A DNA stretch of 64,000 nt from Catenulispora sp. MAP5-51 (GTDB taxonomy: Bacteria > Actinomycetota > Actinomycetes > Streptomycetales > Catenulisporaceae), in assembly GCF_041261205.1 (NCBI RefSeq), contig NZ_JBGCCH010000002.1:434001-498000 (forward strand), written 5' to 3'. Made by a program: the position numbers and the translations under genes. Below the pieces are notes generated by a model. It did no database searches. It saw only the letters and a program-made list of their open reading frames with translations, and was not told the origin of the DNA. Positions 46,234 through 55,142 of this stretch are shown piece by piece; the first letter of the stretch is position 1; every line of letters starts with the position of its first letter.

Positions 46234-46356
46234 GCGCCGGCCAGGGTCCCGTTCCATGTGGCGCGGGGCCCGCCCCACCAGGCCGGGCAACCGGTGCGAA
46301 GCGCCGTGCGAACCGGCGGGCCACCGGCCGTCCGCGCAGGTGAGAGGATGGCCCCC

Positions 46357-46761
46357 ATGGCCCACCCAGGCGAGCATCCCGACTCCCCCGCCGATCCCCC
46401 GGGCCACCACCCGGACCACCACCCCGACCACGCCGACGCCGCCGACCGCACCCTGCCGGACCCGGTCGTGGACACCGCGGTCGGCTTCCTGGACCTGCTG
46501 GCCGAACCCAGCCGCCTGCGCCTGCTGTGGGCCCTGCGCGACGGCGAACTCGGCGTCGGCGCCCTGGCCGAGACCGCCGGCTGCACCCCCACCGCCGCCA
46601 GCCAGCATCTGGCCAAACTCCGCCTCGGCGGCCTGGTCGAGCAGCGCGCCGAGGGACGGGCCCGGCTCTACCGTCTGCGCGGCAGCCACATCAAGCGGCT
46701 GGTCGAGGAGGTCGTGGGGCATGCGGAGCACGCGGTGCGCGGCATCCCCTACGACCTTTGA
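46357..46761 (+). CDS. ArsR/SmtB metal sensor, NmtR-like ligands
   Basis: A 134-residue repressor. The winged helix is LAEPSRLRLLWALRDGELGV, ALAETAGCTPTAASQHLAKL and RAEGRARLYRLRG. The last helix SHIKRLVEEVVGHAEHAVRG puts His at the spacing of NmtR alpha5 ligands (H-x10-H-x2-H, though Gly replaces the leading Asp). The N-terminal tail is His/Asp-rich (GHHPDHHPDHADAAD), as in nickel/cobalt sensors. I infer Ni or Co sensing. ATG 46357 has GAGAGG upstream. No efflux gene is adjacent, so its targets lie elsewhere. Confidence 0.85.
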   Translation: MAHPGEHPDSPADPPGHHPDHHPDHADAADRTLPDPVVDTAVGFLDLLAEPSRLRLLWALRDGELGVGALAETAGCTPTAASQHLAKLRLGGLVEQRAEGRARLYRLRGSHIKRLVEEVVGHAEHAVRGIPYDL

Positions 46762-46801
46762 GCCGCCGTGAGCCGCCGCGACTCAGGGCTTACTCAAAAC
46801 C

Positions 46802-49678
46802 TCAGGGCAAGAACCACTCCTGCGCCTTGTCCCCGGCCACACAGGGCTTCAGCGCCAACGCGTTGGTCTGGCCGCTGTCGGTCAGACACTGCCCGGCAGC
46901 CCCCTGGCTGTTGATGTAGAAGGCACCGCTCGGCGTACTCGAGTCCTGCGACAGCCACCACATCTGGAACACCGACCCGCAGGAGCAGTGCGACAAGGTG
47001 ACCTTGCCACCGGTCGCGTCGATCAGCTGGCTGGTGTTCAACCCGTCGCCGAACTCGTACACCGCCTGCCCGTTCGACGTCAGCGCGGTCGCCTGGAAAC
47101 TCTGCCCGGCCCGCCCCGCCTGCGGCTCGACGGTCAGCGAGGAACCGTCGGCGAACAGGGGCGACCCGGAGGAGTTGCCGAAGACGTCGATGGCATCGCC
47201 GTCGCCGACGTTGGTGATGTACCCGGACTTGTGCGGCACGGCCGGCGAGGACGGAGTCGTCGGCGGCGGGACCGCGGCCGAGGACGTGGCCGAAACCGGA
47301 GGCCGCGACGTCAACGCCGAACCGGAACCACTCGTCGGCACCGGCTTGCCCCCGACACTGGCCGGCGGCGCCGCGGAAGTCGCCACGGGCTTGCCGTGCA
47401 CACTCGACGCCGAGGTCACAACGATCGTCGAGGTCTCAGAGACCACCGACGTGACACTCACATCAGAAGTGGAGACCCCGCCCGAAGCACTCGTCGCACT
47501 CGCCACACCCACCGGCGCACCACTCGCAGCCGAGGCATGCGAACCACCATGCGCGAGCGGATACGCCACAGCGATAGCCACCACGGCGGCGACCCCCACA
47601 GCGGCCAGAACGATCGCCCGCCGCCGACCCGGCCCGGCCTCCCGAGGCCCGGAAGCCTCCTCGGCACCGGCCGGACCGACGATGGTGAAGGAGCCCGGCC
47701 CGCCGGAACGGTCGGAATCACCGGAGTCGCCGGAGCCACCGGACTCGGGCACGACACCGACGGTGAACGAATCCTGCGGAACGACGCGGCCGGCCGGGGC
47801 CTCTTCGACCGGATCCAGGTCGACGCCCGCGTTGAAGGAGTTCAGGGGCATGGCATGGCCGGCGGCGATGCGCGGGGGCAGGTCCGGGTCAGGGTCCGGG
47901 GCGGGGGCGGGGGCGGGGGTCGGGTCCGGCTCGGCTTCCGAGTCCGGTTCAAGCTCCGGCTCGGGTTCTGATTCGGGTTCCGGGGCGGCGCCGGCATCGA
48001 GGGCTTCGCCGGGCGCGCTGGAGTCGGTCGGCTCTGCGGCAATCGCATGCTGATCGCTCGGCTCGGTGGCAATCGCCTGCTGCTCAGTCGGCTCTGCGGC
48101 GGCTGCCTGCTGGCCGGTTAGCTCTGCGGCGGCTGCCTGCTGGCCGGTCGGCTCTGCGGCCGCTGCCTGCCGGCCGGTCGACTCCGGCTCGCCGATTGTG
48201 CGGGCCTCCTGCTGCTCCTTCTGCCCCTGCTGCTCCTTCTGCTCCGTCGCATTCCGCTTGCGCCACCGAGCGCCAAATCCAGCTCGCGCAGGCTTGCCGA
48301 CCTCGGTTGCAGGCGCGCTCTGCTGAGCAGGCAGACCTTCGGCGTCCCGGTCCACACCGGCCATGAACGAGTCCTGCGGCACCACCCGCCCGGCCCCGGC
48401 ACGTTCCTCAGCCTTCGGCTCCGGCTCGGCCGGCGGTTCGACGTCAGCCGTCGTCTCGCCAGAGGGCAGCGGCTCAGTCCCGTCCGCCGGTCCGCGCACC
48501 GTGAACGAGGCCCAGTCCGTCCCCTCCGCCTGCGGCCGTATCGCGTACGAAGCCCACGCCGGCGAACCCTCAGCGCCGATGCCGATGCCGATGCCGATGC
48601 CGGCTCCGGTCCCGGCCTTCGCCGCGCCGCCATCACCAGTGCCACCAGCAGCGCCAGCAGCACCTGGCACCTCGCCGTCGGCCTCCGCGTCCCCCGCGGC
48701 CTCCGCCTCCTCCGCGTCGTCCCGAGGCACCACCGTGAACGACAGGAAGTCCCCGTCCCCCCGCGCCGCCTCCGCGATCGCCGCGGCGGCCTCCACTGCC
48801 GCGACGTCCACGCCGGTCTGGAAGCTGTCCTGCGGTGTGCCGATCCGCGTGAGGCTCTCGCTGCGCGCTGCCAGGCGGCGGGCGGTCTCGGCCATTTCGC
48901 GGGCGCTCGCGAAGCGTTCCGCGGGGTCCTTCGCCAGGGCCCGCATCACCAGGTCGCGTACTGGTGCCGACACGGTGTCGGGCAGTGGGGGGACCGGTTC
49001 TTGGAGGTGCTTCATCATGATGCCGAGGGGGGTGCCGCCGTCGAAGGGCGGGGAGCCGGTCAGGCATTCGTAGGCGATCACGCCGACCGCGTACTGGTCC
49101 GCCGCCGCCGTGACGGCTGTGTGGCGGGCCTGTTCGGGGGCTGCGTAGACGGCGGTGCCGAGGACCACGTCGGCCGCGGTGAGGCGGCGGGCGTCGGCGG
49201 TGCGGGCGACGCCGAAGTCGGTCACGACCACACTGCCGCCGCGGAGCATCAGGTTGGCCGGTTTCACGTCGCGGTGGACGATTCCGCGGTCGTGCGCCGC
49301 CTGGAGGGCCTCCAGGGTCTGGGCGACGATGGTCAGGGTGGTGGCCTCGGACAGCGGGGCGCTCTCGTCCAGCAGGTCCGACAGCGGGCGGCCGGCGATG
49401 AGCTCCATCACCAGGAAGGCCGTGCGCGGGTCGTCGGCCTCGCCGTAGTCGAAGACCGAGACGATGCCGGGGTGGCTCAGCGCGGCCAGGACCCGGGCCT
49501 CGGTGTGGAAGCGCGCGGCGAAGCCGGCGTCGTCGAGCAGCGCCGGCAGCAGGATCTTGACCGCCACCTCGCGGCCGAGCACCGTGTCCAGAGCGCGCCA
49601 GACGTCGCCCATCGAGCCGCCGCCGATCCGCTGGCGCAGCTGGTACCGGCCGGCCAGGACGGTTCCCTCACCCCACAT
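46802..49678 (-). CDS. Ser/Thr protein kinase with repeat linker and C-terminal lectin-like domain
   Basis: A 958-residue membrane kinase at the end of the secretion locus. Kinase domain 1-270: P-loop IGGGSMGDVWRA, VAVKIL, HRDVKPANLML (about 134), TDFGVARTA and AAPEQA. The linker (270-685) holds four copies of a QDSFxxGVD motif (GTPQDSFQTGVDV, VVPQDSFMAGVDR, AMPLNSFNAGVDL, VVPQDSFTVGVVP) and five EPTGQQAAAA-type decapeptides. One membrane helix (about 686-710) leads to an external Ser/Thr region and a C-terminal domain (about 815-958) with QMWWL and QEWFLP, like ricin-type beta-trefoils. It may monitor the wall and regulate secretion. Confidence 0.88.
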   Translation of the reverse strand: MWGEGTVLAGRYQLRQRIGGGSMGDVWRALDTVLGREVAVKILLPALLDDAGFAARFHTEARVLAALSHPGIVSVFDYGEADDPRTAFLVMELIAGRPLSDLLDESAPLSEATTLTIVAQTLEALQAAHDRGIVHRDVKPANLMLRGGSVVVTDFGVARTADARRLTAADVVLGTAVYAAPEQARHTAVTAAADQYAVGVIAYECLTGSPPFDGGTPLGIMMKHLQEPVPPLPDTVSAPVRDLVMRALAKDPAERFASAREMAETARRLAARSESLTRIGTPQDSFQTGVDVAAVEAAAAIAEAARGDGDFLSFTVVPRDDAEEAEAAGDAEADGEVPGAAGAAGGTGDGGAAKAGTGAGIGIGIGIGAEGSPAWASYAIRPQAEGTDWASFTVRGPADGTEPLPSGETTADVEPPAEPEPKAEERAGAGRVVPQDSFMAGVDRDAEGLPAQQSAPATEVGKPARAGFGARWRKRNATEQKEQQGQKEQQEARTIGEPESTGRQAAAAEPTGQQAAAAELTGQQAAAAEPTEQQAIATEPSDQHAIAAEPTDSSAPGEALDAGAAPEPESEPEPELEPDSEAEPDPTPAPAPAPDPDPDLPPRIAAGHAMPLNSFNAGVDLDPVEEAPAGRVVPQDSFTVGVVPESGGSGDSGDSDRSGGPGSFTIVGPAGAEEASGPREAGPGRRRAIVLAAVGVAAVVAIAVAYPLAHGGSHASAASGAPVGVASATSASGGVSTSDVSVTSVVSETSTIVVTSASSVHGKPVATSAAPPASVGGKPVPTSGSGSALTSRPPVSATSSAAVPPPTTPSSPAVPHKSGYITNVGDGDAIDVFGNSSGSPLFADGSSLTVEPQAGRAGQSFQATALTSNGQAVYEFGDGLNTSQLIDATGGKVTLSHCSCGSVFQMWWLSQDSSTPSGAFYINSQGAAGQCLTDSGQTNALALKPCVAGDKAQEWFLP
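48031..48180. repeat. Five tandem 30-bp units in the kinase linker
   Basis: Units start exactly at 48031, 48061, 48091, 48121 and 48151, each beginning GCTCTGCGGC or GCTCGGTGGC. On the coding minus strand each encodes a decapeptide of the EPTGQQAAAA type. The middle units are nearly identical, suggesting recent duplication. Confidence 0.9.
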
Positions 49679-49720
49679 AAAAGCCGTACCCCAAGAGAAT
49701 CGTGTCGGTCGGGACTCAGA

Positions 49721-50983
49721 TCAGAGTTTTCCAGCAGGGACCGGCGGCTGCATGACACGCCTTCGGCGCCGAGCCAACCACGCAGCCCCGGCGACTCCCC
49801 CGGCGGACAGTATCCCGCCTCCGCCAACAGCCAAAGCCCGCCCGGTGAAATCCCTCTGTGCCGGTGCCGCTGCGAACGAGAGCGGAGCTGGAGAAGCAGG
49901 AGGCGGAGTCGTTGCCGGCGCCGGTGTTGAGACGGAAGTCACTGCCGCGTAGGGGTCGACGATGCCCCATCCGTAGAACGCATCCGGCGCCCCGGCGGCC
50001 ATCCGGTCGGCGGTCGCGTACAGCCGCTGCCGTATCTGCGCGGCGGTCAGCGACGGGTAGCGGCTCCAGACCAGAGCGGCGGTGGCGGTGACGTAAGGCG
50101 CTGCGAACGACGTCCCCAGCCCCGAGGCCAGCGTCCCGTTGTCGGCCGGTCCGACGCCGAGCAGCGGAGCGTCCGCCGACCCGCCCGGAGCGGCCAGGCC
50201 GATGTACGCGCCGTGCTCGGAGTACGTCGCCACCGCCCGGTCCGCCCCGACCGCCGCGACCGCGATCACCCCCGGATACGCGGCCGGGTACTGCGGCGGG
50301 TCGCCGTCCTGCTGCGCCCCGAGGTTCCCGGCCGCCGCGACGATCAGCACCCCCGCGGCCTGCGCGTCGCGCACCGCCGCGGCCAGATCGGGCGAGTCCG
50401 TGGAACTCCCCGCCGACACGTTGACGATCTTCGCGCCCCGCGCCACCGCCTCCCGGATCCCCTGGGCGATCGGCGCGTCCTCGCTCTCACAGGTCTTGTA
50501 GGTCCGGATCGACAGCAGACTGACCACCGAAGGCGCCAGCCCCACCACCCCGGACCCGGCCCGGGCCCGCGCGGCGATGATCCCGGCGACCATGGTCCCG
50601 TGCCCGAGCGCGTCGGCGGTCGGCGGATAGGTCTTGGGATCGACGAGCGAGACGCTGTCCGCGACATCGACGGCGCCGGCCAGCTGCGGCGCCGCCACAT
50701 CGATCCCGGAGTCGACGACCGCGACCTTGACGCGGGTGCCGGATCCGGTGAACGGCGCCAGATCGCCGAAGCGCAAGGAGGTCTGGGCCCATGGCACCTG
50801 CGCGGTCACCGGCACCGCCTGCACCGAGGGCTGGCAGTCGTCGGCCGCGGCTGACGGCAGGCCGCCGACCGGCGCGGCCAAAAGCCCTGCGACGAGCACC
50901 GCCACCAGGCCACCGGCGGACGCCGCCCGCGCCGGCCCGCCGGAGCGCGCCCCGATCGATACGCCGTTCCCCACCCGTCTCAC
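49721..50983 (-). CDS. mycP: Type VII secretion mycosin (subtilisin-like serine protease)
   Basis: A 420-residue S8 protease of the mycosin family, membrane-anchored with the catalytic domain outside. Signal peptide about 15-45, then catalytic Asp in VAVVDSGID (about 86), His in LGHGTMVAG (about 126) and Ser in GTSFAAPYV (about 291). A Pro-rich linker and a C-terminal membrane helix with RRRRR end it. Mycosins stabilise the ESX machinery and process substrates. Its GTG start overlaps the eccC stop (GTGA), so the two are translationally coupled. Confidence 0.95.
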   Translation of the reverse strand: MRRVGNGVSIGARSGGPARAASAGGLVAVLVAGLLAAPVGGLPSAAADDCQPSVQAVPVTAQVPWAQTSLRFGDLAPFTGSGTRVKVAVVDSGIDVAAPQLAGAVDVADSVSLVDPKTYPPTADALGHGTMVAGIIAARARAGSGVVGLAPSVVSLLSIRTYKTCESEDAPIAQGIREAVARGAKIVNVSAGSSTDSPDLAAAVRDAQAAGVLIVAAAGNLGAQQDGDPPQYPAAYPGVIAVAAVGADRAVATYSEHGAYIGLAAPGGSADAPLLGVGPADNGTLASGLGTSFAAPYVTATAALVWSRYPSLTAAQIRQRLYATADRMAAGAPDAFYGWGIVDPYAAVTSVSTPAPATTPPPASPAPLSFAAAPAQRDFTGRALAVGGGGILSAGGVAGAAWLARRRRRVMQPPVPAGKL

Positions 50984-53900
50984 GCCACGTCCTCGCCGGC
51001 CCAAGCCGTCTGCAGCACCATCGTCCCGGTCCGCCGACTGACCAACTGCGCCCGCCCCGCCGGCAGCCGCATCGGCCGCGCGTCGCCGAGGAACACGCCC
51101 TCGTCCTTGCTGCACGACAGCAGCAGTCCCGGCGTGCTCAGCTCCCACAGCCGCCGCAGCACCGGGTCGTTCATGCCCCGGGCCGCGCCGGCCGTGGAGC
51201 GGGCCAGCACCAGGTGCAGGCCGATCTCCGCGGACTGCGGCAGCAGTTCCAGCAGCGGGGCCAGCGGCGTGCCGCGGCTGCCGATCATCAGGTCGTAGTC
51301 GTCCACCACCACGTACAGCTCCGGGCCGCTCCACCAGTCCCGCAGCCGCAGCCGCGCCGGCTCGACGTCCGGGCCCGGCACGCGTTGCAGCAGGACCGGC
51401 GTGATCTCCTTCAGCAGGTCCTCCAGCGCGCTCGCGGTCACCGCGTAGCCGAGCTGCTTCGACGGCGGCACCGCGTCGTGCAGGCGGCGGCGGGTGTCCG
51501 CCAGCAGGACCCTGACCTCCTTCGCCTCGGCGCGCTCGGTCACGGCCTTGGCGACCAGCCGCAGCAGGTTCGTCTTCCCGCTCTCGTTCTCGCCGAACAC
51601 CATCAGGTGCGGCGTGGCGGCGAACTCGTGCAGCACCGGCTGCAGCCGCGTCTCGTCCCAGCCCAGCGCCACCGCCGAGCGGGAGTCCGGCTGCGCCAGC
51701 CGCGCGGCGGGCAGCAGGGTCGGCAGCATCCGCACCGGCGGCGCGGCCTGTCCGGGGTGGGCCTTGGTGACGTACCGCACCAGGTCGCGCGTGCCCTCGC
51801 CGAGGGTCGCGGCGTCCGGATCGCCGTCGATGCGCGGCAGCGCGGTCAGGAAGTGCAGGCGCCCGCTGGTCAGGCCGCGGCCCGGCACCGCCGGCACCTC
51901 CTTGGCCAGCGCGGCGTTCACCTCCGAGTCGATCGGGTCGCCCAGGCGCAGCTCCAGCCGGGTCCCGATGAGGTCGCGCAGCCAGGGCCGCACCTCGGTC
52001 CAGCGCGCCGCGGTGATCACCAGGTGCACGCCGAAGCCGAGCCCGCGCGCGGCGATGTCCTGGATGGAGGGTTCCAGCCGTTCGTAGTCCTGGTGGAAGG
52101 TGAACCAGCCGTCGATGACCAGAAAGACATCGCCGAACGGGTCGTCCGGGAACTCCCCGGAACGCCGGCGCCGCCGGTACTCCGCCATCGACCCGATCCC
52201 CCGCGCGGCGAACGCCTGCTCGCGCTCGGCCAGCAGCATCGAGACCTCGGCGACGGTCCGCGTCACCTTCTCCCCGTCCAGCCGGCCGGCGACGCCCCCG
52301 ACCTGCGGCAGGTCCGACAGCCCGGTGAGCCCGCCGCCGCCGAAGTCCAGGCAGTAGAACTGCGCGTCGCGCGGGGTGTAGCGCAGGCTCAGGGAGCTGA
52401 TCAGGGTCCGCAGCATCGTCGACTTGCCGGACAGCGGCGCCCCGACCACCGCGACGTGGCCCGCCGCCCCGGCCAGGTCCGCGACCAGCGGATCGTGCCG
52501 CTGCTCGAAGGGCCGGTCGGTGACGCCGAGCACGGCCAGCAGGGTGTCGTCGGGCCCGTTCACGCCGCGCGCGGGACCGGCCGCGCCGGACAGCGCCAGC
52601 GAGCCGTAGTTCGTCGCCCGCGGGTCCGGGTTCGGCAGCCCGCCGGTCAGCGCCGCGACCGCCTCCGGCAGCAGCGCGTCCAGGGTCGGCGGCGTGGACA
52701 GCGGCGGCAGCCAGATGCGGTGCGCCGGCCGGCCCTGCCCCTGCATCCGGCCGGCCAGGACCTGAAGCGTGGTCTCGGAAACCGGGGGGCTGGTGAACTC
52801 CTCCTCGGCCTCGGCCTCCGCCGCCTCGGCCTGCGGGGCGACCCGCGGCGCCAGGTACGACGAGCGATACCGGATCACGTGGTAGCGCCCCGAGTCCTCG
52901 GTCTCCTCGCCGGCCTTCGGCGGGACGTACGGCGCCGAGACGTACCCCGCGCGGAACCGGATCAGCGGATCGGTCCCGCAGCGCAGGAAGCCGTGCCCCG
53001 GCGTCGACGGCAGGTCGTAGGCGTCGCCGACGCCGAGCACCGCCCGGGACTCGGCCACCGAGAACGTCCGCAGACCGACGCGGTAGGACAGGTGGCCCTC
53101 CAGCGCGTGGATGCGGCCCTCGTCAAGCCTCTGCGACGCCAGCAGCAGGTGCACGCCGAGCGAGCGCCCCAGCCGGCCGATCATCACGAACAGCTCCAGG
53201 AACTCCGAGTGCGCCGCGAGCAGTTCGCTGAACTCGTCGACGACCAGGAACAGCGACGGCAGCGGCGCCAGCGGCACCCCGGAGTTGCGGGCCGCCTCGT
53301 AATCGCGCAGCGAGGCGTAGTTCCCGGCGGCGCGCAGCAGCTCCTGCCGCCGCACCATCTCCCCGTGCAGCGCCGTGTACATGCGCTTCACCAGCGGCAG
53401 CTCGTCGGCCAGGTTGGTGATGACGGCCGAGGTGTGCGGCAGCTTGTCCAGCCCGAGGAACGTCGCGCCGCCCTTGAAGTCGACCAGGACGAAGTTCAGG
53501 ATCTCGGGGTCGTTGCGGACCGCCATCGCCAGCACCAGGGTGCGCAGCAGCTCGCTCTTGCCGGAGCCGGTGGCGCCGATGATCATGCCGTGCGGACCGG
53601 TGCCGCCCTGCGCGGCCTCCTTGATGTCCAGCTCGGCGGGCAGCCCCTGCTCGGTCAGGCCGAGCGGGACCCGCAGCCGCTCCCGGTTCGGGCGCGGCTG
53701 CCAGGTCTGCGCCGGGTCCAGGCCGCGCGCGTCGCGAATGCCGAGCAGGCCGGTGAAGGAGATGTCGCCGGTGCCGCGGCCGCCGGAATCCCCGGTGCCG
53801 CTCACCCGCAGCGGGGCCAGAATCCGCGCCACGGCCGAGGATTCCGCGGTGCTCAGCGTCGCCGCGCGTCCCAGCGGGTTGACGTCCTCGCTGCCGGCCC

Positions 53901-55035
53901 GGTCCGAGGTCACGGCGGCCAGCACGGCGTCGGCGCCCTCGCGGGTCGCGCGCAGCCGCAGCGTCGCCACCGGGGCGTCCGGCCCGACGGCCGCGCCGGT
54001 CAGATCCAACAGCACGGCGTTGCGGTACCCGCTGCGCAGCGCGCGGTGGTCGGCCGGCAGCTCGCCGCCGTCCAGCAGGATCACGGTGAACGGCTCGCGC
54101 GCGCTCGGCGCCGCCGCCGGATCATGCGGCCCGCGCTCGCGGAAGTCGCCCGGATCCAGCAGCCGCTCCAGGTCCGCGAAGCTGTCGCTGATCAGCCGCA
54201 CCCGGCCGACCGCGTCGACCTCCGAGGCGTGCAGCGCGTGCGGCAGCCACTTGACCCACTCCCAGCGCTCGCGCGTGGTGTCGCCGCAGTGCACGGCGAT
54301 CCGCAGGTCCTCGGGACTGTGCATGACCGCGAGCTGGGTCAGCAACGCACGCGCCACGGCCCGGGCCGCCGGTCCGTCGCCGTCGAAGGCCACCCGCGAG
54401 AACGCCCGCAGGTTCGCCGCGATCGGCAGGTCCGGGATGGTCTTGTAGGCCTGCAGGAACCGGCGCAGCGCGTTCGCCGACACCGGGTCCAGGTCCTCGA
54501 TCGGCTTGGTCTGCGGCGGCGCCATCCTCACCGCCAGCGCCATCGGCCCGGTGGCCAGGCGCACCTCGGCGAAGTCCCGGTCGGCCGGGCCGCGCTCCCA
54601 GAGCCGGCCGCTCATCGCCACCGACCACAGCGCTGCCGGGTCCGGGTGCCGCCAGGTGAGGGCCTTGATCTGGGCGTCGATGTGCTTGCGGACCTGGCGC
54701 CGGTTCTGGTCCAGGTGCCGGAGGTAGTCACGGCGGTCCCCGGACAGCTTGGCCTTCTTGTCCCCGCCGCCGCGGCCAACCTGCATGCCTACCATGCCCA
54801 GGGAGGACACCGCCATCATGCCGCCGGCCAGATAGTTGGTGGGCTTCGCGCCCGGCTGCAGGAACATCATCGCCATGGCGCCGCTGCTGGCCGCCATCGG
54901 TACAGCCATCATCGCTTGTCCAAGGCCTCCGGACACCGGCTCCGGGATCGCCGGGGGTTCCTGGAAAGCGATCTCTCCTTGAGGGAACTGCGGGGCGGGG
55001 CGGCGCGGCACCGGCCGGAATTCTCGGATGCTCAA
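50980..55035 (-). CDS. eccC: Type VII secretion ATPase EccC
   Basis: The FtsK/SpoIIIE-type motor of the ESX system, 1351 residues. N-terminal cytosolic strand RRPAPQFPQGEIAFQEPPAI then two membrane helices (about 40-85). Three ATPase domains follow: Walker A GATGSGKS (about 487) with VVDEFSELL, degenerate second GAPLSGKS (about 865) and third GENESGKT (about 1148). EsxB-type substrates bind the third domain in known systems. TTG 55035 is chosen because TTG AGC ATC CGA opens both eccC and the divergent eccD in a perfect inverted repeat; the frame is open further upstream and GAAGCAGAG precedes it. Confidence 0.95.
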   Translation of the reverse strand: MSIREFRPVPRRPAPQFPQGEIAFQEPPAIPEPVSGGLGQAMMAVPMAASSGAMAMMFLQPGAKPTNYLAGGMMAVSSLGMVGMQVGRGGGDKKAKLSGDRRDYLRHLDQNRRQVRKHIDAQIKALTWRHPDPAALWSVAMSGRLWERGPADRDFAEVRLATGPMALAVRMAPPQTKPIEDLDPVSANALRRFLQAYKTIPDLPIAANLRAFSRVAFDGDGPAARAVARALLTQLAVMHSPEDLRIAVHCGDTTRERWEWVKWLPHALHASEVDAVGRVRLISDSFADLERLLDPGDFRERGPHDPAAAPSAREPFTVILLDGGELPADHRALRSGYRNAVLLDLTGAAVGPDAPVATLRLRATREGADAVLAAVTSDRAGSEDVNPLGRAATLSTAESSAVARILAPLRVSGTGDSGGRGTGDISFTGLLGIRDARGLDPAQTWQPRPNRERLRVPLGLTEQGLPAELDIKEAAQGGTGPHGMIIGATGSGKSELLRTLVLAMAVRNDPEILNFVLVDFKGGATFLGLDKLPHTSAVITNLADELPLVKRMYTALHGEMVRRQELLRAAGNYASLRDYEAARNSGVPLAPLPSLFLVVDEFSELLAAHSEFLELFVMIGRLGRSLGVHLLLASQRLDEGRIHALEGHLSYRVGLRTFSVAESRAVLGVGDAYDLPSTPGHGFLRCGTDPLIRFRAGYVSAPYVPPKAGEETEDSGRYHVIRYRSSYLAPRVAPQAEAAEAEAEEEFTSPPVSETTLQVLAGRMQGQGRPAHRIWLPPLSTPPTLDALLPEAVAALTGGLPNPDPRATNYGSLALSGAAGPARGVNGPDDTLLAVLGVTDRPFEQRHDPLVADLAGAAGHVAVVGAPLSGKSTMLRTLISSLSLRYTPRDAQFYCLDFGGGGLTGLSDLPQVGGVAGRLDGEKVTRTVAEVSMLLAEREQAFAARGIGSMAEYRRRRRSGEFPDDPFGDVFLVIDGWFTFHQDYERLEPSIQDIAARGLGFGVHLVITAARWTEVRPWLRDLIGTRLELRLGDPIDSEVNAALAKEVPAVPGRGLTSGRLHFLTALPRIDGDPDAATLGEGTRDLVRYVTKAHPGQAAPPVRMLPTLLPAARLAQPDSRSAVALGWDETRLQPVLHEFAATPHLMVFGENESGKTNLLRLVAKAVTERAEAKEVRVLLADTRRRLHDAVPPSKQLGYAVTASALEDLLKEITPVLLQRVPGPDVEPARLRLRDWWSGPELYVVVDDYDLMIGSRGTPLAPLLELLPQSAEIGLHLVLARSTAGAARGMNDPVLRRLWELSTPGLLLSCSKDEGVFLGDARPMRLPAGRAQLVSRRTGTMVLQTAWAGEDVA

Positions 55036-55142
55036 CGTTAGCTCTGCTTCCCCTGGCGGCCTGGTCACACGACCCGCGATAGTCGAGCACTCGTCTGGAC
55101 CAGTGCGCAAAGGAAAGAAGAGCGGGACGTTGAGCATCCGAG
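55023..55142. promoter_or_regulatory. Divergent eccC/eccD promoter flanked by a perfect 16-bp inverted repeat covering both starts
   Basis: CTCGGATGCTCAACGT (55023-55038) and ACGTTGAGCATCCGAG (55127-55142) are exact inverses. Each copy contains the TTG start codon and first codons (Leu/Met-Ser-Ile-Arg) of the gene reading outward. The 88 bases between must hold both promoters. Confidence 0.85.

Noticed and set aside
48031-48180. Possible CRISPR or intergenic repeat array
   Set aside because: Exact multiples of 30 bp in frame inside a kinase gene, encoding decapeptides.
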